DNA of 64,000 nucleotides from an uncultured Lachnospiraceae bacterium (GTDB lineage: Bacteria > Bacillota > Clostridia > Lachnospirales > Lachnospiraceae): assembly GCA_900542015.1 (NCBI GenBank), contig UQLY01000006.1, positions 104,095 to 168,094 on the forward strand, in the 5' to 3' direction. This document shows, piece after piece, positions 1-8,322 of this stretch. Position 1 is the first letter of the stretch. Each line of letters opens with the position of its first letter. The position numbers and the translations under genes are program-made. The notes under the pieces were generated by a model, which was given only the letters and a program-made list of their open reading frames with translations, searched no databases and was not told the origin of the DNA.

Positions 1-4
1 TTAT

Positions 5-595
5 ATGATTTTGTATTTTATGTGTGTTCTAATAGCACCGATTATAGGAATGCTCACAAATATAGCATTGGCAGGATTATATAGTGTATTTATATTACCA
101 TTTTTAATGTATCTGCTGCAAAACGTTATAGAAAAAAAGCAGATGAATCGTGGAGCTGATATAGACATAAATTTTATTGCTGATCCGAAACAGAATGATA
201 TCATATGGCAGGAAGACAAGAATTCCGAAATGGATCAAAACTCATATCTTGTTATTGAAAATACAGGGCATGTAGATATTTATGAATTTTTTATAAAGAT
301 AAAAAAGACAGATGGAGGTGTTTTTTTGTGGAGAATCGAAGAACATCTTCTTACAAATAAAAAATGTATTGTAAAAATTCCTTGTGACCACAAAGAAATT
401 TGTGAAATTGTGATTTCGGGAGACCTTCTGACTGAGAGTAAGACAAAACGATTCTTTAATAAGCAAAGTAGCAATGGGGAAAAAACTATCTTTTCAAATA
501 TAGAGAATTTTGAAAAAGAAAAGGATTCCATTATACATGAGCACGGCATAACGAATTTCGTTCCATTAGAGCGAGCTTACGAAAAGGAAATGTAA
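5..595 (+). CDS. Hypothetical membrane-anchored protein (196 aa, possibly cut at the window edge)
   Basis: I do not recognise this protein. The first 40 residues are very hydrophobic and form one or two membrane segments; the remaining 150 residues are soluble and charged, rich in Lys, Asp, Glu and Ile, with no motif I can name. The ATG lies only five bases from the window start, so an upstream extension cannot be excluded. The gene is AT-rich, like the other accessory sequences in the first 3.5 kb and unlike the core genes to the right. It stops just before the Rhs remnant on the same strand, so it could be an accessory or immunity-type gene of an Rhs locus, but this is only positional inference. 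Confidence 0.55.
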   Translation: MILYFMCVLIAPIIGMLTNIALAGLYSVFILPFLMYLLQNVIEKKQMNRGADIDINFIADPKQNDIIWQEDKNSEMDQNSYLVIENTGHVDIYEFFIKIKKTDGGVFLWRIEEHLLTNKKCIVKIPCDHKEICEIVISGDLLTESKTKRFFNKQSSNGEKTIFSNIENFEKEKDSIIHEHGITNFVPLERAYEKEM

Positions 596-610
596 AAGGA
601 GAAAGAAACC

Positions 611-1110
611 ATGGACCGCATATTCCAGAAAACCGACATAGAAGAAATCTGCACCGCAGCAAAACAAGCCATTTGAACAAGCGGTAAACGGCAAAGGGGA
701 AGCGGCAGCCTATGAATACAACGGACTGGGACACAGAACAGGAAAAACCATAACCCCCGCCGCAGAACCAACACCCCCCGATCCCCTGGGAAGACAGAAC
801 CAACTGCCCCCGGACCCGGAGACAAAGATCCGGCACACCATCGACCTGACAAAAGGCTACCATAACTTGTTACAGAAAGAAGAAACAGGAAGCAGGCAGA
901 CCTACCTGTGGGACGGAAACGTGGCAGGAATGAAAGAAGAAAGAAGAGAAAAGAACGGAATGACAGCCCGTTCCAATCAACCGGGCACCTGTTACTACTT
1001 CCAGGATGAACTGGGAAGCCCGATCCGCCTGATAAATGAAGAAGGAACCCTCCGGGAAACCTATGGGTATGATGAATTCGGGCAGGACCTGTACGGGAAT
1101 CAGGGGGAAA
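611..1110 (+). pseudogene. Rhs/YD-repeat core fragment, frameshifted
   Basis: The frame running from about 651 to 1110 encodes a typical end of an Rhs core: YEYNGLGHRTGK near 711-746, then a tryptophan-containing stretch and YYFQDELGSPIRL followed by ETYGYDEFG around 991-1083. These are hallmark motifs of the RHS repeat-associated core domain of large polymorphic toxins and wall proteins. The upstream piece beginning with ATG at 611 (MDRIFQKTD) is in another frame and stops at 676, so the reading frame is broken. Nothing of the large N-terminal part is present, and the variable C-terminal toxin tip is replaced at about 1110 by recombinase sequence. This is a remnant, not a working gene. Confidence 0.75.
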
Positions 1111-1330
1111 TGATATGGAGAAGCTGGAAGAAGAATTTGCGGTACTCCAGCAGGCACAGGAAGAAGAGGAAAGCGAACAGGAAGGCTTTGGGAGGAAAGC
1201 AGACCAGGCTATGGCATTTCTGGAAGAGGAAGAAATGACAGAGGATATGAAAGACAAGCTGATAGAAAAGGTCGTTGTCTATCCGGGAAACAGGATTGAG
1301 ATAGTCTGGAAGTTTGAGGGATATTTATAG
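1106..1330 (+). pseudogene. C-terminal scrap of a large serine recombinase
   Basis: The frame through 1115-1330 gives a Glu-rich coiled-coil stretch and ends with MKDKLIEKVVVYPGNRIEIV and WKFEGYL. That ending is characteristic of the C-terminus of large serine recombinases of Firmicutes conjugative elements. Only about 75 residues are left; the catalytic resolvase domain and the zinc-ribbon domain are absent. The scrap joins the Rhs fragment directly but in a different frame, so the junction records a deletion or rearrangement rather than a designed fusion. I place the family from the C-terminal motif only. Confidence 0.7.
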
Positions 1331-1435
1331 ATAATTAAATACGGCGTAGGGATTTCTGGTCTGTATGGAAGGTTTTTGCTTTCAGTACAGATTGGATTTT
1401 TGTATAAATTGATATTGTTTATATGCTGAATCTGG

Positions 1436-3004
1436 TTGGTTAAATTAACAATTTTTGTAGAAACAGGTACGAAAGAAGAAAAAATATTAGATTATGATTA
1501 TTTAAGTAATTTTCCTAATCTTCAGTGCCTGACTATTCATGATAGTAATTTGAATGATATTTCATTTGTTTCAGAGCTTCGTGAACTGTATTTACTGGAT
1601 TTGAGGGATTGTTCCATTAAAGATATAACTCCGGTGTCTGAATTGAACCGACTGTTATATTTATATTTGAGTAGAAATCAGATTTATGATGTCAGTCCCC
1701 TTTCTGAAATGGAGTTGTTAATGGAATTGGAACTTGATGGGAATCCGCTAAAAGATCCGGGGCAACTGGGACGCCTGTTGGAACATCTGCAGTATTTGAA
1801 TATGGATAATACAGGTATAACGGATATCACTTCTTTAAGCAGGGCTGTATTCATTAGGAAATTGTCATTAAAAAATAATAGAATTGCAAATTTTGATAGT
1901 CTTTGTAGCTTGGCTTATTTGACGGACCTGGATATCAGTGGGAATCCCGTTGAATCTGCCTCTGTGTTTTTATCCGTTCCCAATACTAAATTATATTCTT
2001 TATCAGATTGTGAAAAAGAACCATGGAAGCAGGAAATTGATAAAGCGTTAAATGTTTATAATCCTATAGAAATAGGGCAGAAAAATGAGACAAGTCTTGT
2101 TACAGATTGTGGCATTGGGGATTTTAATGGGGATGGAATTTATGATCTTGGAATGAGTGTTTGGTGGTATGATTATAGTAAGGGTGTGGATGAAAAAAGA
2201 TTTTATCTTTATCCGGGAAATGAAAACGGGTATGATCAGCCTCTGGAACCCCTTGTCTTACAAGCCTATTCAGGTTACCATCCGGAGGAATCTATGATGA
2301 TAACCAGAGGAAAGGTGTACTTTTATAGTCAAATTTCTCGAGGAAGTGAGTGTGAAAAGACAATCAGAGTAATGAATTATAAGGATGGAATCTGGGGATG
2401 TGAAGTGTACAGTTGTTCCCGCTGGTATACTTGTTTTTCGGAGAAATTAGATAAGACTATACTAGGCACATTTGAAACAGCAGATTTTACTGCGAACCAG
2501 TATAAGGCGTATTTCTATATTGATGACAATAACGGTTTTTTTCAAAAATATATTATGAAAAAAAACACTCTGACCGATTGTATCGGTCAGAGTGCGACAG
2601 CAGGGGAAAATACGGTTCCGGTCATTATTGACTATTACCCGAAGCTTCCGGATTTTACAGAGGCAGAGTATGGCTTCAGATTGGCGGAGACTTTGGAAGA
2701 AAGAGAGCGCTATCCGGAAACGGCGCTGGATAAAATAATTGAAGATTACTATTCGGATTATCCTGCACAAAAGATTTATTATGATAGGGAATGTATCAAT
2801 CATCTGGAGGGGATCACCGGAATTGTGCTTCCGAAATATTTTTACAGAGTAGAAACAGAAGAAGGAACAATATTCATTGTTTTTTCAGAAGAATATTATG
2901 CCACCAAGTATATCCTCTATGCGTATCTGAACGGTAATATCTATGAGGAATATGTTTACAATCAAGTGGGAAATTTTGTCATACAAAAAAGTCAGTTGAA
3001 CTGA
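1436..3004 (+). CDS. Leucine-rich-repeat protein with FG-GAP-like calcium motif, start doubtful
   Basis: About 522 residues. Residues 25-200 form a run of 21-23 residue internalin-type leucine-rich repeats (for example LRELYLLDLRDCSIKDITPV). A segment near residues 222-235 (DFNGDGIYDLG) fits the calcium-binding Dx(D/N)xDG loop of FG-GAP or EF-hand-like motifs. The rest has no recognisable domain. The only start codon upstream of the repeats is TTG at 1436, with no visible ribosome site; an in-frame TGA lies at 1427, and an ATG at 1423 is in another frame and stops after six codons. A secreted LRR protein should carry a signal peptide, and none is present, so the N-terminus has probably been lost. 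The gene is AT-rich and lies among mobile remnants. Confidence 0.6.
   Translation: MVKLTIFVETGTKEEKILDYDYLSNFPNLQCLTIHDSNLNDISFVSELRELYLLDLRDCSIKDITPVSELNRLLYLYLSRNQIYDVSPLSEMELLMELELDGNPLKDPGQLGRLLEHLQYLNMDNTGITDITSLSRAVFIRKLSLKNNRIANFDSLCSLAYLTDLDISGNPVESASVFLSVPNTKLYSLSDCEKEPWKQEIDKALNVYNPIEIGQKNETSLVTDCGIGDFNGDGIYDLGMSVWWYDYSKGVDEKRFYLYPGNENGYDQPLEPLVLQAYSGYHPEESMMITRGKVYFYSQISRGSECEKTIRVMNYKDGIWGCEVYSCSRWYTCFSEKLDKTILGTFETADFTANQYKAYFYIDDNNGFFQKYIMKKNTLTDCIGQSATAGENTVPVIIDYYPKLPDFTEAEYGFRLAETLEERERYPETALDKIIEDYYSDYPAQKIYYDRECINHLEGITGIVLPKYFYRVETEEGTIFIVFSEEYYATKYILYAYLNGNIYEEYVYNQVGNFVIQKSQLN
2558..2594 (-). terminator. Perfect intrinsic terminator on the minus strand, inside the LRR gene
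   Basis: Bases 2566-2578 and 2582-2594 form a perfect 13-base-pair inverted repeat with a three-base loop. Read on the minus strand, the hairpin is followed directly by a run of eight T (the A run at 2558-2565 on the plus strand). It would stop antisense transcription. On the plus strand it is translated as part of the LRR protein. Confidence 0.7.
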
Positions 3005-3008
3005 TAGG

Positions 3009-3137
3009 CAAAGATTTTTGAAAAATATCATCAATCAATGCCTGCAAAGACCGAAAGGCATGAATGTCAAGCCGTGGCTTGATGAAAACAATATTTGCAA
3101 ACAGACTTACTATTATCGGCTCAAAAGGAGCCGTTGA
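3009..3137 (+). pseudogene. IS66-family accessory protein (TnpA-like) remnant
   Basis: In the frame containing ATG 3060 the sequence reads NIINQCLQRPKGMNVKPWL followed by DENNICKQTYYYRLKRSR and then a TGA at 3135. This pattern (an x-WL-x-EN-x-ICKQTYYYRLK block) matches the N-terminal helix-turn-helix part of the small IS66-family TnpA accessory proteins. Only about 40 residues remain, with no TnpB or TnpC and no visible terminal repeats, so this is a scrap of an old insertion. Confidence 0.6.
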
Positions 3138-3260
3138 TACGCAATTTATGTCTATAATTCAAAATTTTTGTCAAAATTCCGCGATTTTCCGCGATGCCTT
3201 TCGCTTTACATATATTCTTTGTCAGTTTATAATATTGCTTGTGTAAAAGGGAGAAAAATG

Positions 3261-3290
3261 CGGATCAGATTAGTTTCTGACCGCTTTTTC
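3261..3290 (+). terminator. Intrinsic terminator
   Basis: GCGG-TCAGA pairs with TCTGA-CCGC around a short loop (one bulged A), followed by TTTTT. It separates the LRR/IS66 remnants from the XRE regulator. Confidence 0.65.
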
Positions 3291-3457
3291 TTATTCCATA
3301 GATCAGAGTAACAAACTTAAAAAAGTGGCTATTATACGATCCTTTTAGTGCTAATATCAAAGCGCCGGTTGAACCGGTAGCCGCTAATTTTTAAGACTAT
3401 CATACAAACAGTATTACAGTCGTACGAAAGGTTTCTGTATATTATTCTGTAAAAATT

Positions 3458-3484
3458 CTATACTAATAAAAACAAATAGTATAG
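3458..3484 (+). promoter_or_regulatory. Palindromic operator overlapping the XRE regulator promoter
   Basis: CTATACTA at 3458-3465 and TAGTATAG at 3477-3484 are perfect inverted repeats separated by 11 bases. The left arm contains TATACT (3459-3464), a good -10 candidate, and the right arm lies 11 bases before the ATG at 3496. This is the arrangement expected for autoregulation by the adjacent XRE protein; binding is inferred. Confidence 0.55.
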
Positions 3485-3495
3485 GGGTTGCACTA

Positions 3496-3816
3496 ATGGA
3501 TTTTACAGATATGGGAAAAAGAATTAAACAGAAACGAATTGCCAATAGGATGACGCAGGAACAGTTGGCTGAGCGGACAAATTTAAGCGTTGCCTATATC
3601 GGAATGTTGGAACGTGGAATGCGGACTCCGAGTTTGGAGACGTTTATTGTGATTGCAGACGAGCTGAATGCAACGGCGGATGAATTGCTGTATGGCACAA
3701 TGAAAACGGGATATCAAACGCGAATGCTCCGATATGAAGAGAAAATGGCAAAACTAAATATGCGGGAAACTAAAAAGATCTATGATGTTATAGATGTTTT
3801 GTTAGAGATGGATTAG
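3496..3816 (+). CDS. Small XRE-family (Cro/CI-type) helix-turn-helix regulator
   Basis: The protein has 106 residues. Residues 7-62 form a classical HTH_3 domain: GKRIKQKRIANRMTQEQLAE, then NLSVAYIGMLERGMRTPSLET as recognition part. The C-terminal 40 residues are helical and charged and probably mediate dimer formation. Such regulators are common in conjugative elements and prophages of Clostridia; here no target gene survives next to it, but a perfect 8-base inverted repeat lies over its own promoter. Upstream is a terminator, downstream the broken tyrosine recombinase on the other strand, which suggests it is the last regulator of a decayed element. Confidence 0.85.
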   Translation: MDFTDMGKRIKQKRIANRMTQEQLAERTNLSVAYIGMLERGMRTPSLETFIVIADELNATADELLYGTMKTGYQTRMLRYEEKMAKLNMRETKKIYDVIDVLLEMD

Positions 3817-4075
3817 CAAATTGCCAAGCAGCGAAAAAATGGCGAAACATATGCGGCGCAATATGTATTTCAATATCTGCTTTTTCACAATCATGATTGA
3901 TCATCAGACGGACTGATTGTTCGGATAAGCGATGCTCGAGACGGTTGGGGTGACAAACAACTGTTTGCATTTGGAAAGCTCGTCTGCGAAGGCTTCAATG
4001 GTATGTAACGGAATGGTTTTGGGCAGCAGCCTGGGTTCGCAAAATTGGATGTGGAGTTTATTACACAAAGCAAAA
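3805..4075 (-). pseudogene. Broken tyrosine recombinase (phage-type integrase)
   Basis: Read on the minus strand, one frame gives LLPKTIPLHTIEAF around 4040-4000, the usual linker into an integrase catalytic domain. After a frame change the next part reads LSEQSVRLMINHDCEKADIE and then HIAPHMFRHFFAA (about 3930-3830), which is the HxxR box of tyrosine recombinases. The downstream tyrosine motif and most of the catalytic domain are missing and the frame is broken at least once. The remnant sits directly at the end of the YprB-like gene, marking the right border of the accessory region. Confidence 0.7.
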
Positions 4076-4085
4076 AATCATTCCA

Positions 4086-5192
4086 TCACCCCTTCGCATG
4101 CGCCATCATATCCAGCAAATGCAGCGCATACTGTCTGAAAATCTCCGGTTGTTTCTTCATTTCTTCCGTCAATTCAAAAAAACAGAGACTATCCTCATAA
4201 TTCCTTTTAAAAATAGGTGTAAAAAGAATATCCCACTGTGGTAGATACAAAGACTCCTTGCGGGTATAGCAGTTGGAGGCTTTTGCCTGTCTGCGGTGGT
4301 TTTTATCTACAAAGGAAGCGACGGATTTATGCAGGGCGACGTCTTCCATGGGAAGGTAGTAGTAGTCTTTATAATTAGCATAGAAATACTTCATTTCCTC
4401 GTGATAGAGGGGCACCTTTAAAAAGCCTTCGCCGCCTTCGGCGCTGAAGTAACAGTCGGCTTTCCGCATGGATATGGGTTTGGGGAAAGGGGCAGAGAAG
4501 CGTATTTTCATCAGTACCTCGTCCCGGGCGTTTCCGGCTTCGTCCACATAGTGATTTGCCTGTACTTTTACGACGCGGAAAGGCTGCAAAAAGATGTCCG
4601 AGTAGGTTAAAACGGGCAGCAGCTTCAACATACCTTTCATATCGTCTTTGTTATGTAAAATCAACAATTTTTCTGCTTCCTCGGAGGGATTTTTGCAGTA
4701 ATCGCGATAGATTTCGATCAACTGCCCGCCGTTGTAGAGGTCGTCCCTCTGGATGCCTAAAAATTGTTCGACGGTTTTTTGTTTGCAGTCTGAAAGCCCC
4801 AGTATTTTTTTGTAGGGGGAGACGCGCTTAAAAATATCGACGCCTTCCATGCGGTCGAAAGGAGCGGTCAGACCGTATTGAGCCGCTTTTGCCTTCATAA
4901 AAGGAATGTCAAAGGTGTTTCCGTTATAGTGAATCAAAAGGCTGCGCTCTTTGCAGAGCGCAAAAAACGCTTCCAAAATCTGCTTTTCTTCATCCGGGGT
5001 TTCGGCGAAATATTGGATCAGCTGCGGTGCTCCTGCTTTAAAGTAAATACAACCGATTTCATATAAGGAAGCGGTTCTGGCGGAAAATCCCGTCGTTTCG
5101 ATATCTACAAATAAAATGTTATCCGGGTCGCTGATCTGCGATAAGGGATAGCTGATTGGTTCTAAAGATAAATCATCTGTATAGGTTTTCAT
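4086..5192 (-). CDS. YprB-like RNase H-fold 3'-5' exonuclease (COG3359)
   Basis: 368 residues from the ATG at 5192, chosen because GGGAGGA lies six bases upstream; an earlier ATG at 5213 lacks such a site. The N-terminal half is a DEDD-type exonuclease: FVDIETTGF gives the first Asp and Glu, HYNGNTFDIPF the second Asp, and LHNKDDMKGM the last Asp near residue 190. The C-terminal half is the uncharacterised extension usual for this family. Predicted activity is single-strand nuclease on DNA or RNA; the true substrate is unknown. It is transcribed away from rnfC and its 3' end abuts a broken integrase. Confidence 0.85.
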   Translation of the reverse strand: MKTYTDDLSLEPISYPLSQISDPDNILFVDIETTGFSARTASLYEIGCIYFKAGAPQLIQYFAETPDEEKQILEAFFALCKERSLLIHYNGNTFDIPFMKAKAAQYGLTAPFDRMEGVDIFKRVSPYKKILGLSDCKQKTVEQFLGIQRDDLYNGGQLIEIYRDYCKNPSEEAEKLLILHNKDDMKGMLKLLPVLTYSDIFLQPFRVVKVQANHYVDEAGNARDEVLMKIRFSAPFPKPISMRKADCYFSAEGGEGFLKVPLYHEEMKYFYANYKDYYYLPMEDVALHKSVASFVDKNHRRQAKASNCYTRKESLYLPQWDILFTPIFKRNYEDSLCFFELTEEMKKQPEIFRQYALHLLDMMAHAKG

Positions 5193-5407
5193 GTCTTTCC
5201 TCCCAAAAACCATTGGAGTTGATCGGCAAAACCATCATATCACATTTTGCATATCTTAGCTATTGAAAAAAATGCACTTTTTTATCAATCTCTGTGGCAA
5301 AGCCGTCAAAAAAATAGTATAGTAAAATAGATGTGGTGTATACATTATAAAGAGGCGCCGGCGAAAAGGGCGGGTGCCATGAAATACATAGAAAAGAGGG
5401 AAAGTTT

Positions 5408-6730
5408 ATGGGAGCAAGAGGAACTTTCACAGGCGGGATTCATCCCTTTGACGGCAAGGATCTGAGTAAAGACAAGCCGATAAAGGATATTTTGCCCAAG
5501 GGAGATCTGGTATACCCGCTGTCTCAGCATATCGGGGCGCCGGCGGTCCCGATCGTAAAGAAAGGGGACCATGTGCTGACCGGGCAAAAAATTGCGGAGG
5601 CGGCAGGCTTTGTTTCCGCGCCGATTTATGCCACCGTGTCCGGTACGGTCAGGGCGGTCGAACCCAGGCGCGTGACGGTAGGGGACTGCGTCGATGCGAT
5701 TGTGATTGAAAACGACGGTTTGTACGAAGAAGTGGATTACGGAGAATGTAAGCCCTTAGAGGAACTTACAAAGGAGGAGATTGTCAAAAAAGTGCAGGAA
5801 GCGGGCGTAGTCGGTATGGGCGGCGCGGGCTTTCCGACGCATGTCAAGCTTTCTCCCAAGGAACCGGACAAGATAGAGTATGTCATCGGCAACTGCGCGG
5901 AGTGCGAGCCTTACCTGACGTCGGATTACCGCAGGATGTTAGAGGAACCGCAGAAGGTTATCGACGGCTTAAAATGTGTACTTGCTTTATTTGACAATGC
6001 GAAAGGGATTCTTGCGGTAGAGGATAACAAGCCGGACTGCGTTAAACTGTTAAAGGATCTGACAAAGGACGAACCGCGCATTACGGTTAAGGCTTTAAAG
6101 ACCAAGTATCCCCAGGGCGCGGAGCGCCAGTTGATCTATGCGGTTACCGGCAGGGCGATCAATTCAACAATGCTTCCCGCCGACGCAGGCTGTATTGTCG
6201 ACAACGTGGATACGCTGGTGGCGATTAACAGCGCGGTCAGGGAAAATAAACCTCTGATGTACCGTATTGTGACGGTGACCGGAGACGCCGTTGCAGACCC
6301 GCGCAATTTCCGCGTGCGGATCGGGACCAATTATCACGAGCTGGTGGAAGAAGCGGGCGGCTTTAAAGAAGAGCCCGAAAAAATTGTAAACGGCGGGCCG
6401 ATGATGGGCTTTGCAATTTTTGATCTGGATATTCCGACGACGAAGACGGCTTCGGCATTGCTGTGCCTGACCCATGACGAGGTATCGGAAAAAGAAGAAA
6501 GCCCCTGTATCAACTGCGGACGCTGCGTGGACGCGTGCCCGGGAAGAGTGGTTCCCAGCAGGCTTGCGGACTTTGCGGCGAGAGGGGACAAAGAGAGCTT
6601 TGAAAAGTGGAACGGAATGGAATGCTGCGAATGCGGCTGCTGCAGCTATGTTTGTCCGGCAAAGCGGCAGCTGACCCAGCAGATTAAGTCTATGAGAAAA
6701 ATCATCCTTGCGGACAGGAAAAAGAAGTAG
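5408..6730 (+). CDS. rnfC: Rnf complex subunit C (NADH-binding, Fe-S)
   Basis: RnfC is the peripheral subunit of the membrane Rnf complex, which passes electrons between reduced ferredoxin and NAD+ and pumps Na+ or H+. The 440-residue protein has the expected parts: an N-terminal RnfC barrel domain beginning FTGGIHPFDGKD, the flavin/NADH domain with VGMGGAGFPTHVKL and NCAECEPYLTSDYR, an SLBB segment, and two cysteine clusters near the C-terminus, CINCGRCVDACP and CCECGCCSYVCP. It opens a six-gene operon; rnfD follows after 12 bases. The start has a GAGGGAAAG ribosome site. Length is normal for the short Gram-positive form without the long repeat tail of Escherichia coli RsxC. Confidence 0.96.
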   Translation: MGARGTFTGGIHPFDGKDLSKDKPIKDILPKGDLVYPLSQHIGAPAVPIVKKGDHVLTGQKIAEAAGFVSAPIYATVSGTVRAVEPRRVTVGDCVDAIVIENDGLYEEVDYGECKPLEELTKEEIVKKVQEAGVVGMGGAGFPTHVKLSPKEPDKIEYVIGNCAECEPYLTSDYRRMLEEPQKVIDGLKCVLALFDNAKGILAVEDNKPDCVKLLKDLTKDEPRITVKALKTKYPQGAERQLIYAVTGRAINSTMLPADAGCIVDNVDTLVAINSAVRENKPLMYRIVTVTGDAVADPRNFRVRIGTNYHELVEEAGGFKEEPEKIVNGGPMMGFAIFDLDIPTTKTASALLCLTHDEVSEKEESPCINCGRCVDACPGRVVPSRLADFAARGDKESFEKWNGMECCECGCCSYVCPAKRQLTQQIKSMRKIILADRKKK

Positions 6731-6742
6731 GAGGAAGAGAAA

Positions 6743-7675
6743 ATGAGTGATTTAATGAAAGTTTCATCCAATCCGCATATTCGCTCAAAAATGAGTACGA
6801 GCAGGATCATGCTTTGCGTTGTGATCGCTTTACTGCCTGCCGCAGCGTTTGGGGTGTATCATTTTGGATGGAACGCGTTGCTGTTAATTCTGATTACCGT
6901 CGCGTCCTGTGTGCTCAGTGAATTTCTGTTTGACATGATTTGTCATAAGAAAAACAGCATCGGCGATTTGTCGGCGGTTGTAACGGGGCTTTTGCTTGCG
7001 CTGAATCTGCCGCCTAAGGCGCCCTGGTGGATCGGCGTGATCGGCGGCGCTTTTGCAATTATTGTGGTCAAAATGCTGTTTGGCGGGCTGGGGCAGAATT
7101 TTATGAACCCGGCTTTGGGAGCAAGATGTTTTCTGTTGATTTCCTTTACTTCCATTATGACCAATTTTGATTGCGATGCCTATACGGGAGCTACGCCTCT
7201 TGCGGCGTTAAAAGCGGGAGAAAGCGTCAACATATTCGATATGGTGGTGGGACGTACCGCGGGAACGATTGGCGAGACTTCGATGATCGCCATTGTGATC
7301 GGCGCGTGCTTCCTGATTCTGGTGGGAGTGATCGATCTGCGGATTCCCGGCAGTTATATCGTAAGCTTTGTTGTGTTTCTCTGCATTTTCGGCGGGCACG
7401 GCATTGATTTTGATTTTATTGCGGCGCATCTTGCCGGCGGCGGACTGATGCTTGGCGCGTTCTTTATGGCGACGGATTATGTGACCAGACCCATTACCAT
7501 AAAAGGGCAGTATGTATACGGCATATTGCTGGGTATTCTGACTGGTATTTTCCGGATTTTCGGAGCGAGCGCCGAGGGCGTTTCCTATGCGATTATTTTG
7601 GGAAATATTCTGGTGCCGTTAATTGAGAAGATTACGCTTCCCAAAGGTTTTGGAAAAGGAGGGCGGAAAATATGA
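6743..7675 (+). CDS. rnfD: Rnf complex subunit D (membrane flavoprotein)
   Basis: RnfD is an integral membrane flavoprotein of the Rnf complex. The 310 residues contain about nine hydrophobic segments, the opening SSNPHIRSKMSTSRIM seen in this family, and YTGATPLAALK near residue 150, where the Thr normally carries covalent FMN. MATDYVTRPITIKGQ near the C-terminus is also conserved in RnfD/NqrB. The stop codon overlaps the start of rnfG by four bases, indicating translational coupling. Confidence 0.96.
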   Translation: MSDLMKVSSNPHIRSKMSTSRIMLCVVIALLPAAAFGVYHFGWNALLLILITVASCVLSEFLFDMICHKKNSIGDLSAVVTGLLLALNLPPKAPWWIGVIGGAFAIIVVKMLFGGLGQNFMNPALGARCFLLISFTSIMTNFDCDAYTGATPLAALKAGESVNIFDMVVGRTAGTIGETSMIAIVIGACFLILVGVIDLRIPGSYIVSFVVFLCIFGGHGIDFDFIAAHLAGGGLMLGAFFMATDYVTRPITIKGQYVYGILLGILTGIFRIFGASAEGVSYAIILGNILVPLIEKITLPKGFGKGGRKI

Positions 7676-8322
7676 AAAGCATGTTAAAAGAAGCGGCGAT
7701 TCTATTTGCGATTACCCTGATTTCCGGCTGTCTTTTGGGTCTGGTATACGAAGTGACCAAAGAGCCGATTGCCACGGCGCAGGAAAAGGCGAAGCAGGAA
7801 GCGTACAGGGAAGTGTTTCCCGACGCGGCGGAGTTTAGCGAATGCGCTGATATAAGCTCCGGTCTTGCTGTGCAGGAGATAGAAAGCTCTTATCAGACAA
7901 CCATTGATGAAGTCATGGCGGCAAAGGACGGGAGCGGCAACAGCCTTGGCTATGTGATTACCGTGACCAACCATGAAGGTTATGGCGGAGATATTCAATT
8001 TTCCATGGGAATCCAAAATGACGGTACGCTCAACGGGATTTCCATCCTGAGCATTTCCGAAACGGCGGGACTTGGTATGAAAGCAGATCCTGTCTTAAAG
8101 GATCAGTTTCCTGGCAGAAATGTAGAGCAATTTACCTATACAAAAACCGGCGCGGCGTCCGACGATCAGATTGATGCGATTTCGGGCGCGACGATTACGA
8201 CGAACGCGGTAACGGACGGCGTCAACGCGGGACTTGCTTATTTTCAGGCAATCCAGGAAAACGCCCGAATAGGCGTGCAACTGCCGGAAGATCCGGAGGA
8301 AGGGGGCAGCGGCAATGAATAA
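7672..8322 (+). CDS. rnfG: Rnf complex subunit G (FMN-binding)
   Basis: RnfG has one N-terminal membrane helix (residues 5-25) and an extracytoplasmic FMN-binding domain. The covalent flavin site is seen as DAISGATITTNAVTDGVN near residue 165, with the Thr of SGATIT as the expected attachment residue. AGLGMKADPVLKDQF is another conserved block. The gene overlaps rnfD by four bases and rnfE by eight. At 216 residues it has the usual length. Confidence 0.95.
   Translation: MKSMLKEAAILFAITLISGCLLGLVYEVTKEPIATAQEKAKQEAYREVFPDAAEFSECADISSGLAVQEIESSYQTTIDEVMAAKDGSGNSLGYVITVTNHEGYGGDIQFSMGIQNDGTLNGISILSISETAGLGMKADPVLKDQFPGRNVEQFTYTKTGAASDDQIDAISGATITTNAVTDGVNAGLAYFQAIQENARIGVQLPEDPEEGGSGNE

Larger units (their letters stand above)
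3138..3495. other. Non-coding stretch with terminator and regulator promoter
   Basis: This AT-rich region holds no convincing gene. A 60-codon open frame at 3064-3246 overlaps the IS66 scrap and has no family-like features. The recognisable elements are the terminator at 3261-3290 and the operator of the XRE regulator near 3458-3484. A short palindrome (CCGGTTGAACCGG) lies at 3364-3376. Confidence 0.5.

Noticed and set aside
577..1257. Long minus-strand open frame (226 codons) over the Rhs remnant
   Set aside because: It has low-complexity Ser/Phe-rich translation, no ribosome site, and lies opposite the clear Rhs motifs; it is a shadow of the plus-strand remnant.
3064..3246. 60-codon plus-strand open frame
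   Set aside because: It overlaps the IS66 TnpA-like scrap in another frame and has no family-like sequence or ribosome site.
4086..5192. DNA polymerase III epsilon-type proofreading subunit
   Set aside because: The DEDD motifs are shared, but the C-terminal extension and spacing fit the YprB/COG3359 group better.
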